64,000 bases of DNA from Microvirga solisilvae (GTDB lineage: Bacteria; Pseudomonadota; Alphaproteobacteria; Rhizobiales; Beijerinckiaceae), in NCBI RefSeq assembly GCF_022808595.1, contig NZ_JAKUCN010000001.1, positions 434,001 through 498,000 on the forward strand, written 5' to 3'. Position numbers and translations under genes: made by a program. Position 1 is the first letter of the stretch. Every line of letters starts with the position of its first letter. Shown here in pieces: positions 1-8,872 of this stretch. The notes beneath the pieces are model-generated. The model searched no databases, had not been told where the DNA came from, and saw only the letters and a program-made list of their open reading frames with translations.

Positions 1-228
1 ATGTATTGCGCCGTCTCGGTCTTGCTCATGCCCATTGCCGCATCCTGGCCGGAGGCCTGATCGTCGATCTCCGTATCATGAGGCGAGGGAGCGGAGAGAG
101 CTCTGGACTGGGCTTTGGTCATGAAGGTGAAGCTATGCCTTTGGGTGAACGAGCACTCAATATCAACACAACTATAAATAATACAAGTATCGATATACTA
201 ACCTAAGGTTGAAATTTCTCAACGAGCG
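1..228. other. Left-edge segment, no confident gene
   Basis: The window opens in sequence that could be the last codons of a gene starting outside it: frame 1 reads 19 codons to a TGA at 58-60. This cannot be confirmed. A short open frame at 6-206 has no recognisable product. Bases about 160-215 are strikingly AT-rich for this genome. They lie just downstream of the leftward AEC transporter gene, so they may hold its transcription end or a promoter for something to the left. Confidence 0.4.
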
Positions 229-1155
229 TCAACCCAAAAGGGTGATCATGAGCGGCATGGTGCCGAGTGCCAGCAAGGTCTGGAGAGTGAGGATCTCAGC
301 CATTAACCCAGCATTGCCGCCCATCTGGCGGGCCAGCACATAGGCGGCTGCGGCCGATGGGACCGATGCCGCGACGATGGTGACGATGAGGTCATTTCCG
401 CTCACGCCTGCGAAACGTGCGAAGAACACAGCCATCACAGGCATAAGAACAAGCTTGAGCGTGGCGGTCAGAACGTGGGGCAGTCCGGGCTTGGCGAGCC
501 GGCGGATGTCGAGACCAGCACCCACGATCAGCAAGCCAGCAGCCAGAGCCGCCCGTCCCAGGAGATCGACATAAACCATGATCGGCTTCGGCAGCGGAGG
601 GACGACCAGGTTGAGTAGAAGGCCGATTGCGCAGGACCAGATGAAAGGATTGGTCACGAAGGAGCGTAGGATAGCCCAAGGGCTTTCCTTGGGCCGGCCG
701 GCGAACCGGATGAACACATAGAAGGCGAGCAGGTTCAGAAGCGGCACCATGGCGGCGATAGCCACCGCGATCAGAGCGATGCCGCGCTGGCCGAAAAGGC
801 TGCCCGCCACGGCGAGGCCCACGAAGGTGTTCCAGCGGGTGGCGCCCTGGAAGATCGAGGTGAAGCTTGGACCGTCGATGCCCGCATAGCGCTCGAGCAA
901 GGGCCTGAGGGCCAGCATCAGGCTCGCCATAAGTAGGATGGAGCCGACGAGAGCGCCTCCGACGCCGAGAACCGGCACGGATGCGAGATCCGCCCGGGCC
1001 AGCGTGTCGATGATCAGGGCCGGAAAGAAGATCACGTAGGTCGCGCGTTCGAGCCCTGCCCATTGCTGCTCGCTCACGAAATTCGTGGTGCGGCACAGCC
1101 AGCCGGTCGCGATGATCAGGAAGGTCGGGATGAGGCTGGCGAAGACAGCGGACAT
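229..1155 (-). CDS. AEC family (auxin efflux carrier-like) permease
   Basis: A 308-residue inner-membrane protein made almost entirely of hydrophobic segments (about ten), with two halves split by a short polar loop near residues 150-160. The segment QGATRWNTFVGLA near residue 100 is the conserved R-x-N-x-x-x-G stretch of the AEC (auxin efflux carrier) family, whose bacterial members export or take up organic acids such as malate. The substrate cannot be told from sequence. I chose the ATG at 1155 (MSAVFASLIPTF), because the upstream extension to 1200 adds 15 residues that would spoil the first membrane helix. It is divergent from arfB, with about 150 bases between them. Confidence 0.85.
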   Translation of the reverse strand: MSAVFASLIPTFLIIATGWLCRTTNFVSEQQWAGLERATYVIFFPALIIDTLARADLASVPVLGVGGALVGSILLMASLMLALRPLLERYAGIDGPSFTSIFQGATRWNTFVGLAVAGSLFGQRGIALIAVAIAAMVPLLNLLAFYVFIRFAGRPKESPWAILRSFVTNPFIWSCAIGLLLNLVVPPLPKPIMVYVDLLGRAALAAGLLIVGAGLDIRRLAKPGLPHVLTATLKLVLMPVMAVFFARFAGVSGNDLIVTIVAASVPSAAAAYVLARQMGGNAGLMAEILTLQTLLALGTMPLMITLLG

Positions 1156-1303
1156 GGATGCGCTTGAAAGGCCGGGCAACCGGCAAAAGGAAGGGTACAA
1201 GCGGCTTAAGGCTTCTCGCGGAGGTCGACAAGCATGCGCTAAGCTCGCATGGACTAGAAGCGCTCACGCTCCACTTAATCTTTTCCGTTGTGCCCGAGGC
1301 CCC

Positions 1304-1726
1304 ATGATCAAGGTGACGAACAGCATCTTCCTCGATGAGGATGAACTCCAGGAGAGCTTCATCCGCGCATCGGGGCCGGGTGGGCAGAACGTCAACAAGG
1401 TGGAATCCGCCGTCCAGCTGCGTTTCGATGTGCGCAACTCGCCGTCCTTGCCGGAGGATGTGAAAGAGCGCCTCGAACGCATCGCCGGAAAGAGGCTCAC
1501 CAACGACGGTGTTCTCATCATCACCGCGCAGCGCTTCCGCATGCAGGAGCGAAACCGCGAGGATGCGGTGGCGCGCCTTGTCGAGTTGATCCGTCAGGCA
1601 ACGGAAAGACCTAAGCCACGCAGACCGACGAGACCGACCCTTGCCTCGAAGAAGCGCAGGCTCGAAGCCAAGGGGCGGCGTTCCGAGATCAAGAAAGGGC
1701 GGACCGGGAAGCCCTCTTTCGATTGA
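1304..1726 (+). CDS. arfB: Alternative ribosome-rescue factor ArfB (peptidyl-tRNA hydrolase)
   Basis: A 140-residue protein with the class I release-factor GGQ motif at residues 26-28 inside RASGPGGQNVNKVESAVQLR, but no codon-recognition domain. The tail is strongly basic (many Lys and Arg after residue 95). This is the layout of ArfB/YaeJ/ICT1, which enters stalled ribosomes lacking mRNA in the A site through the basic tail and hydrolyses the peptidyl-tRNA. The length matches the family (about 140). The open frame extends upstream to 1085, but homology begins at MIKVTNSIFLDEDEL, so the ATG at 1304 is used. It runs convergent with epmB, with 3 bases between the stop codons. Confidence 0.93.
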   Translation: MIKVTNSIFLDEDELQESFIRASGPGGQNVNKVESAVQLRFDVRNSPSLPEDVKERLERIAGKRLTNDGVLIITAQRFRMQERNREDAVARLVELIRQATERPKPRRPTRPTLASKKRRLEAKGRRSEIKKGRTGKPSFD

Positions 1727-1729
1727 GGC

Positions 1730-2770
1730 TCAAGCCTCAGGCGGATAAGTGTGATTACCGCCCTGGTAGTCCGAGATCGTAGTGCAGCCGCCTTTCTCGC
1801 TCAGCGTGTCGGGCGCAATCACGGCCTTGCCGTAGCCGCCTGGGATGTCGAGCACATAGGTCGGTTGGCAGAGCCCTGATATGCGTCCGCGCAGGCCCGC
1901 CACGAGCGCTCGGCCTTCCTCCAGCGAAAGCCGGAAATGGCTCGTGCCGGGGGCAAGGTCAGGGTGGTGCAGGTAATAGGGTTTGATCCGCGTTTCCACG
2001 AAGGCGCGCATGAGGGCGGCGAGCGTATCCGGGTTGTCGTTGATGCCCTTCAAGAGCACGGACTGACTCAGCATCACGATGCCCGCATCCACGAGCTTTG
2101 CGCACGACTTGCGCGCAACGGGCGTCAGCTCGCGCGGGTGATTGGCGTGAAGCGCCACATAGGTGGTCTTGCCGCTCGCCTTCAGCGCCACAATCAGCGC
2201 CTCGTCGATCCGCTCCGGTTCGACCACCGGCACACGCGTATGGAAACGCACGATCTTCACGTGATCGATGGCGGCAAGCCGCTGCATCAGCTCGGACAGG
2301 CGGCGTGGTGACAGTACCAGCGGATCACCGCCGGTCAGGATCACCTCCCAGATCTCGGGATGATCCGCGATATAGGCGAAGGCCTTGTCGAGTGCTTCCG
2401 GCGAAAGGGTGCCGAGCCCCTGCGGTCCCACCATCTCGCGGCGGAAACAGAAGCGGCAATAGACCGGACACACATGGACGGCCTTCAGCAGCACCCGGTC
2501 GGGGTAGCGATGCACGATGCCCTCGACAGGCGAATGGACGAGATCGCCGATGGGGTCAGCGCGCTCCTCACTCGTCGTTGTCAGCTCGGAAGCCTTCGGC
2601 ACGAATTGCAGAGCAATCGGGTCGTTCGGATCGTTCCGGTCGATGAGTGCTGCCATGGCGGGACTGATCGCGATGGCGTACTGCTCGGCCACGCGCTCGA
2701 TCTCGGCGAGCTGACCGGGCGTGATGAGCTCGTTGTCCGCCAGATCCTTCGGTGTGCGAAGCGTGCTCAA
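1730..2770 (-). CDS. epmB: EF-P beta-lysylation protein EpmB (lysine 2,3-aminomutase-like)
   Basis: A 346-residue radical SAM enzyme. Cys101, Cys105 and Cys108 form the CxxxCxxC cluster motif (CPVYCRFCFR), followed by LTGGDPLVLS, as in lysine 2,3-aminomutases. At this length, and next to epmA and efp, it is the short EpmB/YjeK type that makes (R)-beta-lysine for EF-P rather than a catabolic aminomutase. The start is TTG. It overlaps the stop codon of epmA (bases TTGA at 2770-2767), with GGAG about 10 bases upstream, so translation is probably coupled to epmA. Identification is strong from motif plus context. Confidence 0.93.
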   Translation of the reverse strand: MSTLRTPKDLADNELITPGQLAEIERVAEQYAIAISPAMAALIDRNDPNDPIALQFVPKASELTTTSEERADPIGDLVHSPVEGIVHRYPDRVLLKAVHVCPVYCRFCFRREMVGPQGLGTLSPEALDKAFAYIADHPEIWEVILTGGDPLVLSPRRLSELMQRLAAIDHVKIVRFHTRVPVVEPERIDEALIVALKASGKTTYVALHANHPRELTPVARKSCAKLVDAGIVMLSQSVLLKGINDNPDTLAALMRAFVETRIKPYYLHHPDLAPGTSHFRLSLEEGRALVAGLRGRISGLCQPTYVLDIPGGYGKAVIAPDTLSEKGGCTTISDYQGGNHTYPPEA

Positions 2771-3831
2771 GCGTCTGTCTCCGGCACCGGGGCCCAGATC
2801 ACCTGATCGATGCGCGAGGCGCCGGTGGCGAGCATGACGAGACGGTCGAAGCCGAGCGCGATGCCGCTGGCCTCGGGCATGAGGGCGAGAGCCGCCAGGA
2901 AATCCTCGTCAACCGGATAGCTTTCTCCGTAAACCCGCATCTTCTCCGTCATCTCTGCCTCGAAGCGGCGGCGCTGTTCCGCCGCGTCGGTCAGTTCACC
3001 GAAGGCGTTCGCCAGTTCCACGCCGCAGGCATAAAGCTCGAACCGTTCGGCCACGCGCGGGTCGCGGGCCGTGGGTCGGGCAAGGGCTGCCTCGGCAACC
3101 GGGTACTCGTCGAGGATCGTGGCGCGGCCAAGGCCGAGATGGGGCTCGATCCGCTCCACGATGACGCGGCTGAACAGGTCCGACCAGGTGTCGTCATCGG
3201 CCACCCGCATTCCAGCTTGGCGCAGAGCGGCAGCGAGATGATCCCGATCCGTCGCGCCGCTCCGGTCGATGGAGGCGAGAAGGTCGATACCGGCAAAGCG
3301 GCTGAAGGCCTCGGCCACGCTCAGCCGCTCAGGCTCCTGAAACGGGTTGGTCTCTCTGCCGCGATAGGTGAGACTGCGCGTGCCGGTCGTCTCGGCGGAA
3401 AGCGCCAGCAGGGCAGCGCAATCCTGCATCAGGGTCTTGTAGCTCTCACCGGCCCGATACCATTCGAGCATGGTGAATTCCGGATGGTGCAGGGGGCCAC
3501 GCTCCCGGTTGCGGTAGACATGGGCGAAACAGGAAATCCGCGTCTCGCCCGCCGCCAGCAACTTCTTGCAGGCGAATTCCGGAGAGGTGTGGAGGTAAAG
3601 CGGCGTCCGCGAACCGCCGAGCCCGATAGCCTCGGTGGCGAAGGCATGAAGATGCGCCTCGTTGCCGGGCGAGGTCTGAAGCGTGGCGGTATCAACCTCC
3701 ACGAAATCCTGAGTGGCGAAGAAGCCTCGGAAGGCAGCCTGGATCCGGTTCCGGCCCATCAGGAAGGGGCGCCGGTCGGCATGGACATGCGGCGTCCACC
3801 AGGGCGACGGGGCGGGCACGGGGTTTTCCAT
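2767..3831 (-). CDS. epmA: EF-P--(R)-beta-lysine ligase EpmA (GenX/PoxA)
   Basis: A 354-residue class II aminoacyl-tRNA-synthetase paralogue that resembles the lysyl-tRNA synthetase catalytic core without an anticodon-binding domain. Motif 2 is visible as RNRERGPLHHPEFTMLEWY (about residues 107-125) and motif 3 as GIALGFDRLVML near the C-terminus. EpmA transfers (R)-beta-lysine to the conserved lysine of EF-P. I start at the ATG at 3831 (MENPVPAPSP), preceded by AGGAAG. The frame stays open to 3873, but the 14 extra residues look non-conserved. It is divergent from efp (141 bases between the starts) and overlaps epmB, so enzyme pair and target sit together. Confidence 0.93.
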   Translation of the reverse strand: MENPVPAPSPWWTPHVHADRRPFLMGRNRIQAAFRGFFATQDFVEVDTATLQTSPGNEAHLHAFATEAIGLGGSRTPLYLHTSPEFACKKLLAAGETRISCFAHVYRNRERGPLHHPEFTMLEWYRAGESYKTLMQDCAALLALSAETTGTRSLTYRGRETNPFQEPERLSVAEAFSRFAGIDLLASIDRSGATDRDHLAAALRQAGMRVADDDTWSDLFSRVIVERIEPHLGLGRATILDEYPVAEAALARPTARDPRVAERFELYACGVELANAFGELTDAAEQRRRFEAEMTEKMRVYGESYPVDEDFLAALALMPEASGIALGFDRLVMLATGASRIDQVIWAPVPETDA

Positions 3832-3971
3832 TCCAAAAGCTTCCTGAGACGTGAGGCTGGCGATTTGCGCCAAGATAGGCTAGTTGCGGCAGCGAAACCG
3901 AATTTCAGTGTCGTCGGGGCAGGAATGCCCGGCCCCGCGGCGCGCCCTATCTGTCACAAGGAACGCTTCCC

Positions 3972-4538
3972 GTGAAGGTCATCGCCTCTACGCTCCGCAA
4001 AGGCAATGTCGTCGATATCGACGGCAAGCTCTATGTCGTGCTTACCGCCCAGAACATTCACCCCGGCAAGGGCACCCCGGTCACCCAGCTCGACATGCGC
4101 CGCATCTCCGACGGCGTGAAGGTCTCCGAGCGCTACCGCACCACCGAACAGGTCGAGCGCGCCTTCGTGGAAGACCGCGAGCACACCTTCCTCTACGAGG
4201 ACGGCGAAGGCTTCCATTTCATGAATCCCGAGACCTACGATCAGGTGGTCGTGCCCGAGGACATCATCGGCGACCAGAAGCCCTACCTGCAGGAAAACAT
4301 GGCCGTGATGCTCTCGACCCATAACGGCGTCGCGATCGCCATCGAGCTGCCCGCCCGCGTGACCCTCGAAATCACCGAGACCGAGCCGGTCGTGAAGGGC
4401 CAGACGGCTTCCTCCTCCTACAAGCCCGCCATGCTCTCCAACGGCGTGCGCACCCTGGTGCCCCCGCACATCCAGGCCGGCACCCGCGTCGTGATCATGA
4501 CGGAAGACGGCTCCTACGTGGAGCGCGCGAAGGACTAA
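3972..4538 (+). CDS. efp: Translation elongation factor P
   Basis: A 188-residue protein of standard EF-P length with KOW-like, central and C-terminal OB domains. The modification loop reads NIHPGKGTP with Lys33 at the tip, equivalent to the E. coli lysine that EpmA/EpmB beta-lysylate. EF-P relieves ribosome stalling at consecutive prolines, which this genome uses (see the proline-rich OmpA protein at 48147-49931). The start is GTG with AAGGA about 9 bases upstream. A strong intrinsic terminator follows at 4592-4635, so efp is probably monocistronic. Confidence 0.97.
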   Translation: MKVIASTLRKGNVVDIDGKLYVVLTAQNIHPGKGTPVTQLDMRRISDGVKVSERYRTTEQVERAFVEDREHTFLYEDGEGFHFMNPETYDQVVVPEDIIGDQKPYLQENMAVMLSTHNGVAIAIELPARVTLEITETEPVVKGQTASSSYKPAMLSNGVRTLVPPHIQAGTRVVIMTEDGSYVERAKD

Positions 4539-4554
4539 GATCCTTCACCGCAAG

Positions 4555-4574
4555 TCAGGCCTAAGCAGGCCTGA
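4555..4574. repeat. Perfect 8-bp inverted repeat after efp
   Basis: TCAGGCCT-AAGC-AGGCCTGA forms a tight hairpin 17 bases after the efp stop codon and ahead of the main terminator. There is no T-run after it. It may be an accessory hairpin protecting the 3' end. Confidence 0.5.
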
Positions 4575-4591
4575 ACCGATAAGCCTTGAAG

Positions 4592-4635
4592 GGCAGGGAA
4601 TTTCGGTGAAGGCTCACCGGGTTTCCTGCCTTTTT
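4592..4635 (+). terminator. Intrinsic terminator of efp
   Basis: A long hairpin with outer stem GGCAGGGAA/TTTCCTGCC (one G-U), an inner stem CGGTGA/TCACCG around AGGC, and then TTTTT. It lies between efp and the downstream aminotransferase gene. Confidence 0.85.
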
Positions 4636-4658
4636 CATATCAGGAGCGGAATCGTCCT

Positions 4659-5843
4659 ATGACCAGCGCCCCCTTCAACCCAATCAATCCCCATGTCGCC
4701 GATGTCGGCTCTCCTCCGATCCCGGAGGCGCAGAGCTGGACCCGGCGCTATGACGGGGCTTACGGGCCGCTGATCAATCTCTCCCAGGCGGTTCCGGGCA
4801 ATGCGCCTCATGCGAGCTTCCTGGAGCGTCTAGGAGCCATCGCAGGCGAGGCGGCGACCTCGCAATACGGCCCGATCAATGGCGATGCTTCCCTGCGCCA
4901 AGCCTATGCGGAGGAAATGTCATGCCTCTACGAGGGCCGGATCGAGGCGGCAGACACGGCGATCACCGCCGGATGCAACATGGCTTTCTTCGTCGCCATG
5001 ATGTTGCTCGCCCGCCGTGGCGAGGCGGTGCTGCTGCCGACACCCTGGTATTTCAATCACCAGATGAGCCTGGACATGCTCGGCATCGAGCCGCGCCCGC
5101 TGCCCTGCAAGCCGGAGAACGGGTTCGTGCCGCGCATCGAGGATGCGGAGGCACTGATCGACGAGAAAGTGCGCGCCATCGTTCTCGTGACGCCCAACAA
5201 CCCGACCGGAGCCGTCTATCCCGCTCATGTCATCGAGGGCTTCGCGGAGCTGTGCGCCAGACGTGGCATTTATCTCGTGATCGACGAGACTTACCGGGAT
5301 TTCCTGCCCCAGGGCATGAACCGCGCGCACGGGCTCTTCACGAGCGACAACTGGCGCAAGAACGTGATCCAGCTCTACTCGTTCTCGAAATCCTATGCGA
5401 TTCCAGGCCACCGCATGGGCGCCATGACCGCCGATGCGCCGCTGATCGAGCAGATCGCCAAGATTCTCGACTGCATCCAGATCTGTGCGCCGCGCACCGC
5501 CCAGGCCGTGCTTCCCTGGGCCATCGAGTCGTTGCGCGATTGGCGGGAGGAGAATCGCGCCGAGATCAACCGGCGTGCACAGGTTTTTCAGAACGCGCTC
5601 GCGCCGCTGCCTGAATGGCGGATCGAATCGGCCGGCGCCTATTTCGCCTATCTGCGGCATCCCTTCGCAGGGGCGAAGGCTCAAGCCGTTGCGGAAAAGC
5701 TGGCGACCGAGCGTGGCGTTTTGTGTTTGCCCGGCAGCTATTTCGGCCCAGGTCAGGAAGGGCACCTGAGGGTCGCTGTAGCCAATGTGGGCGTAGAGAT
5801 TCTGGCCACGCTGACCGACCGGCTGAATGGCTTGAAACTCTAA
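4659..5843 (+). CDS. PLP-dependent aminotransferase, class I/II
   Basis: A 394-residue fold-type I aminotransferase. NNPTG (residues 180-184), VIDETYRDF (about 207-215) and SFSKSYAIPGHR with the predicted PLP lysine Lys244 are all present, so it should be active. It transfers an amino group between an amino acid and a 2-oxo acid in the cytoplasm. The substrate is not evident and no pathway genes flank it. It sits alone between the efp terminator and ppx, with CAGGAGCGG ahead of its ATG. Annotation beyond the family would be guesswork. Confidence 0.88.
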   Translation: MTSAPFNPINPHVADVGSPPIPEAQSWTRRYDGAYGPLINLSQAVPGNAPHASFLERLGAIAGEAATSQYGPINGDASLRQAYAEEMSCLYEGRIEAADTAITAGCNMAFFVAMMLLARRGEAVLLPTPWYFNHQMSLDMLGIEPRPLPCKPENGFVPRIEDAEALIDEKVRAIVLVTPNNPTGAVYPAHVIEGFAELCARRGIYLVIDETYRDFLPQGMNRAHGLFTSDNWRKNVIQLYSFSKSYAIPGHRMGAMTADAPLIEQIAKILDCIQICAPRTAQAVLPWAIESLRDWREENRAEINRRAQVFQNALAPLPEWRIESAGAYFAYLRHPFAGAKAQAVAEKLATERGVLCLPGSYFGPGQEGHLRVAVANVGVEILATLTDRLNGLKL

Positions 5844-5925
5844 CGCTTCGATAGGGCTAGTCCGACAATCTGCGTCGCAACCCTTGGCAGAGGTAGGGGG
5901 CGGTTGTTACTCTTAACCCAACACC

Positions 5926-5944
5926 GGCATTCCGCGAGAATGCC
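5926..5944 (+). promoter_or_regulatory. Hairpin abutting the ppx ribosome-binding site
   Basis: GGCATTC-CGCGA-GAATGCC forms a perfect 7-bp stem ending one base before the AAGGA (5946-5950) that serves the TTG start of the Ppx/GppA gene. There is no T-run, so it is unlikely to terminate transcription. A role in translation or mRNA stability is possible but unproven. Confidence 0.35.
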
Positions 5945-5958
5945 CAAGGATTTAAGTT

Positions 5959-7077
5959 TTGACCGTGAAAGCCGATGCGACGACCGAACCAGGCGATCGA
6001 CGCGCGGACCCAGTCTCTGGGGCCGAAGGTGGCTCGTGGCTTTCTTCCGATTCTGAAACAATGCTGCGTAAAAATGAGAAGCGTCGCTCCTCGCGTAGCT
6101 ATGCGGCGCTCGATCTCGGCACGAATAATTGTCGGCTTCTGATTGCGGAGCCTGCTCATTTCGGGTTTCGCGTCACCGATGCCTTCTCACGGATCGTGCG
6201 TCTCGGTGAAGGCCTGGGCCTGGGCAATTCCTTGAGCGACGATGCCATCGAGCGCACCATCGAGGCGCTGCGTGTCTGCCGCGACAAGATGATCGCGAAG
6301 GATGTGATCCGCGCGCGCCTCGTGGCGACGGAGGCCTGCCGGCTTGCGAAGAACGGCCCGTCCTTCATCGAGCGTGTGCGCGGCGATCTCGATCTCGATC
6401 TCGAAATCGTCGACCGCAAGACGGAGGCCTATCTGGCCGTGACGGGCTGTGCGGCGCTCGCCGACCCCAAGGCCCAGTCGGTCATCGTGTTCGATATCGG
6501 CGGCGGCTCGACGGAGATCGCGTGGCTCGACGGGCAGGCGCCGCATGCCTTCGCGGATCCCTGCAAGCGCATCCGCGCCTGGGATTCGCTTCCCGTCGGT
6601 GTCGTGACCCTGGCCGAGCGCCATGGCGGCATCGATGTGACGCCCAAGAGCTTCGAGCTGATGGTCGAGGAAGTCTCGGAGCTTCTCGCCGATTTCGCGC
6701 TGATAGCCGCCGAGGCGGGCAGGGCGAAGAACTTCCACCTCCTCGGCACCTCGGGAACCGTCACCACAGTCGGCGGCATTCATCTGGGGCTTGCGCGCTA
6801 TGACCGCCGCAAGGTCGATGGGATGTGGATGCGCAACGGCGAGATCTCGACAGTGATCGACCGTCTGCTGCATTCCAATTTTCAACAGCGCGCCGACAAT
6901 CCGTGCATCGGCAAGGACAGGGCCGATCTGGTTCTGGCCGGCTGCGCCATTCTCGAAGCGATCCGCCGGGCTTTCCCCTCGGATCGCCTGCGCATCGCGG
7001 ACCGGGGTCTGCGCGAAGGAATTCTGATGAACATGATGAGAGAGGACAGCGTGTGGCGGGAGGGAAGCCAACGGTGA
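5959..7077 (+). CDS. ppx: Ppx/GppA family exopolyphosphatase / pppGpp phosphohydrolase
   Basis: A 372-residue member of the sugar kinase/Hsp70/actin superfamily. [14 protein letters not shown] (about residue 52) is the first phosphate loop and [11 protein letters not shown] (about residue 177) the second. Family members release phosphate from polyphosphate or convert pppGpp to ppGpp. This short form lacks the C-terminal HD-like part of E. coli Ppx, as is common in alphaproteobacteria, so the preferred substrate is open. The start is uncertain. TTG at 5959 has AAGGA 8 bases upstream, while an ATG at 6061 would drop 34 poorly conserved residues. It overlaps rlmE by GTGA, which suggests coupled translation. 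Confidence 0.85.
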   Translation: MTVKADATTEPGDRRADPVSGAEGGSWLSSDSETMLRKNEKRRSSRSYAALDLGTNNCRLLIAEPAHFGFRVTDAFSRIVRLGEGLGLGNSLSDDAIERTIEALRVCRDKMIAKDVIRARLVATEACRLAKNGPSFIERVRGDLDLDLEIVDRKTEAYLAVTGCAALADPKAQSVIVFDIGGGSTEIAWLDGQAPHAFADPCKRIRAWDSLPVGVVTLAERHGGIDVTPKSFELMVEEVSELLADFALIAAEAGRAKNFHLLGTSGTVTTVGGIHLGLARYDRRKVDGMWMRNGEISTVIDRLLHSNFQQRADNPCIGKDRADLVLAGCAILEAIRRAFPSDRLRIADRGLREGILMNMMREDSVWREGSQR

Positions 7078-7769
7078 CCACCAAGACCGGTTCGGGGACC
7101 CGCAATCTCAAGCAGCGCGTGAAGACCGCGCACAAGCGGACCCTCTCTTCTCAGAAATGGCTTGAGCGCCAGCTCAACGATCCCTACGTGGCCCGCGCCA
7201 AGCGCGAGGGCTACCGCTCTCGCGCGGCCTTCAAGTTGATCGAGATCGACGAGAAGTATCACATCCTCAAGCCCGGCCAGCGCATCGTGGACCTGGGCGC
7301 CGCTCCCGGCGGCTGGTCGCAGATTGCGGCCAAGAAGGTGGGCGCGAAGGGCAAGGTGGTCGGCATCGATCTTCTGCCCATCGATCCCATGGCTGGCGTC
7401 GAATTCATCCAGCTCGACTTTTTGGATGACAGCGCTCCGGGCAAGCTCATCGAGATGCTGGGCGGTCCGGCGGATGTGGTCATGTCCGACATGGCGGCCA
7501 ACACCACCGGCCACAAGAAGACCGACCACCTGCGCATCATCGGCTTGGCCGAAGCCGCGATCTATTTCGCCCGCGAGATCCTGGCGCCCGGTGGGGCTTT
7601 CGTCGCCAAGGTGTTCCAGGGCGGCACGGAAAACCAGCTTCTTGCCGACCTCAAGCGCGACTTCGCCGTGGTGCGCCACGTGAAGCCTGCGGCAAGCCGG
7701 GCCGATTCAGCGGAACTCTATGTGCTGGCGACCGGTTTTCGGGGTGGAGCAGACCGCACAGAAGACTGA
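7074..7769 (+). CDS. rlmE: 23S rRNA (uridine-2'-O-)-methyltransferase RlmE
   Basis: A 231-residue FtsJ/RrmJ methyltransferase. The SAM-binding motif is DLGAAPGGW (residues 73-81). The K-D-K-E tetrad is seen as Lys54 in RAAFKLIE, Asp in [11 protein letters not shown], Lys in FVAKVFQGG and Glu in SAELYVLA. It methylates the 2'-O of U2552 in the A loop of 23S rRNA at a late assembly step. A basic N-terminal extension of about 25 residues precedes the fold. The GTG start overlaps the ppx stop and has GAGGGAAG upstream. The frame is open further upstream but inside ppx. Confidence 0.95.
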   Translation: MTTKTGSGTRNLKQRVKTAHKRTLSSQKWLERQLNDPYVARAKREGYRSRAAFKLIEIDEKYHILKPGQRIVDLGAAPGGWSQIAAKKVGAKGKVVGIDLLPIDPMAGVEFIQLDFLDDSAPGKLIEMLGGPADVVMSDMAANTTGHKKTDHLRIIGLAEAAIYFAREILAPGGAFVAKVFQGGTENQLLADLKRDFAVVRHVKPAASRADSAELYVLATGFRGGADRTED

Positions 7770-7814
7770 CGGCCGCGCATAGGGCGTGGCCTTCCTGATC
7801 GAAGGACCACGCCT

Positions 7815-8783
7815 ATGACACCGCACAAAATCGGCATTATCGGCCTCGGCAAGATCGCGCAGGACCAGCACCTGCCGACAATCAAGGCCAATCCGGATTT
7901 CGAGCTTCTGGCGGTGTCGAGCACCCGTGGCCTGACCCATGAAGATGCCCAATACACCTTTCAGGATTATCGCGATCTCCTGAAGCTCAAGGATGTGGAA
8001 GCGGTGGCGATCTGCACCCCGCCGCAGGTGCGCCATCAGATTGCTCGGGAAGCATTGTTGGCCGGGAAAAGCGTCCTCCTCGAAAAGCCGCCCGCCGCCA
8101 CCTTGAGCGAGTTGGAAGACCTGAGACTGCTTGGCGAAAAGGTTGGAAAGACCGTCTTCACCACCTGGCACGCCCAGTACAACAAGGGCGTCGACGAGGC
8201 GAAGAAGACGCTCGCCGGCTGGTCGATCAAACGGCTTCAGGTGACCTGGAAAGAGGATGTGCGCCACTGGCATCCGGGCCAGCAATGGATTTGGGCTCCG
8301 GGCGGCTTCGGCGTGTTCGATCCCGGCATCAACGCGCTCTCTATCGTCACCCGCATCATGCCGGAGCCGGTCTTCATCAAGACGGCGTCGTTGGAGTTTC
8401 CCGCTAACAGGGATGCGCCGATCGCGGCCAATCTGCAATTTCAGACCGGGCATACGGACAGTAATCTCCAAGCGGTCTTCGACTGGCGCCAGACCGGTCC
8501 GCAAAGCTGGGATATCGAGGTCGAGACGGATGCAGGCTTTACTCTGAAGCTCTCACACGGCGGAAGCTGCCTCGAGATCGACGGGCGTCTCGTGGTGAAG
8601 GAGGAGCCCGCCGAATACCAGGGCATCTACCGCCGCTTCGACGCGCTGCTCACCATCGGCACATCGGAGGTCGACGTTGCTCCGTTCCGCCTCGTGGCGG
8701 ATGCGTTCATGGTCGGCAAGCGCGTGCAGGTGGACGCGTTCGAGGATAATGCAGGACCAGAGGCGTCATCCCGGACGGCATAG
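7815..8783 (+). CDS. Gfo/Idh/MocA oxidoreductase, probable D-galactose/L-arabinose 1-dehydrogenase
   Basis: A 322-residue NAD(P)-dependent oxidoreductase. The Rossmann motif GIIGLGKIA lies at residues 7-15, with the EKPP motif near residue 95. The stretches KEDVRHWHPGQQWIW and GVFDPGINALSIVTRI closely match my recollection of the Azospirillum L-arabinose/D-galactose 1-dehydrogenase, the first enzyme of the non-phosphorylative sugar pathway (sugar to lactone). No lactonase or dehydratase gene is adjacent, so the physiological sugar is inferred. Its stop codon lies inside a palindromic repeat (8763-8866) shared with the convergent hydrolase gene. Confidence 0.8.
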   Translation: MTPHKIGIIGLGKIAQDQHLPTIKANPDFELLAVSSTRGLTHEDAQYTFQDYRDLLKLKDVEAVAICTPPQVRHQIAREALLAGKSVLLEKPPAATLSELEDLRLLGEKVGKTVFTTWHAQYNKGVDEAKKTLAGWSIKRLQVTWKEDVRHWHPGQQWIWAPGGFGVFDPGINALSIVTRIMPEPVFIKTASLEFPANRDAPIAANLQFQTGHTDSNLQAVFDWRQTGPQSWDIEVETDAGFTLKLSHGGSCLEIDGRLVVKEEPAEYQGIYRRFDALLTIGTSEVDVAPFRLVADAFMVGKRVQVDAFEDNAGPEASSRTA

Positions 8784-8866
8784 CCGATCCGGGATCGCAA
8801 GACGAGAATGGCGCCTTATCCTGATAACGATCCCGGATCTTCGCTGCGCTTCGTCCGGGATGACGC
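8763..8866. repeat. Intergenic palindromic repeat, probable bidirectional terminator
   Basis: The ends are inverted copies of each other (GCGTCATCCCGGAC and GTCCGGGATGACGC). Each half also folds: ATCCCGGA/TCCGGGAT at 8768-8795 and at 8830-8861. It fills the gap between two convergent genes and overlaps the stop of the dehydrogenase gene. Elements with CGTCATCCCGGA ends recur in alphaproteobacterial intergenic regions. Copy number in this genome is not visible here. Confidence 0.7.
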
Positions 8867-8872
8867 TTGTCA

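Noticed and set aside
6-206. A 66-codon frame at the left edge
   Set aside because: No domain, no ribosome site and composition typical of non-coding frames. It may instead be the edge of a gene outside the window.
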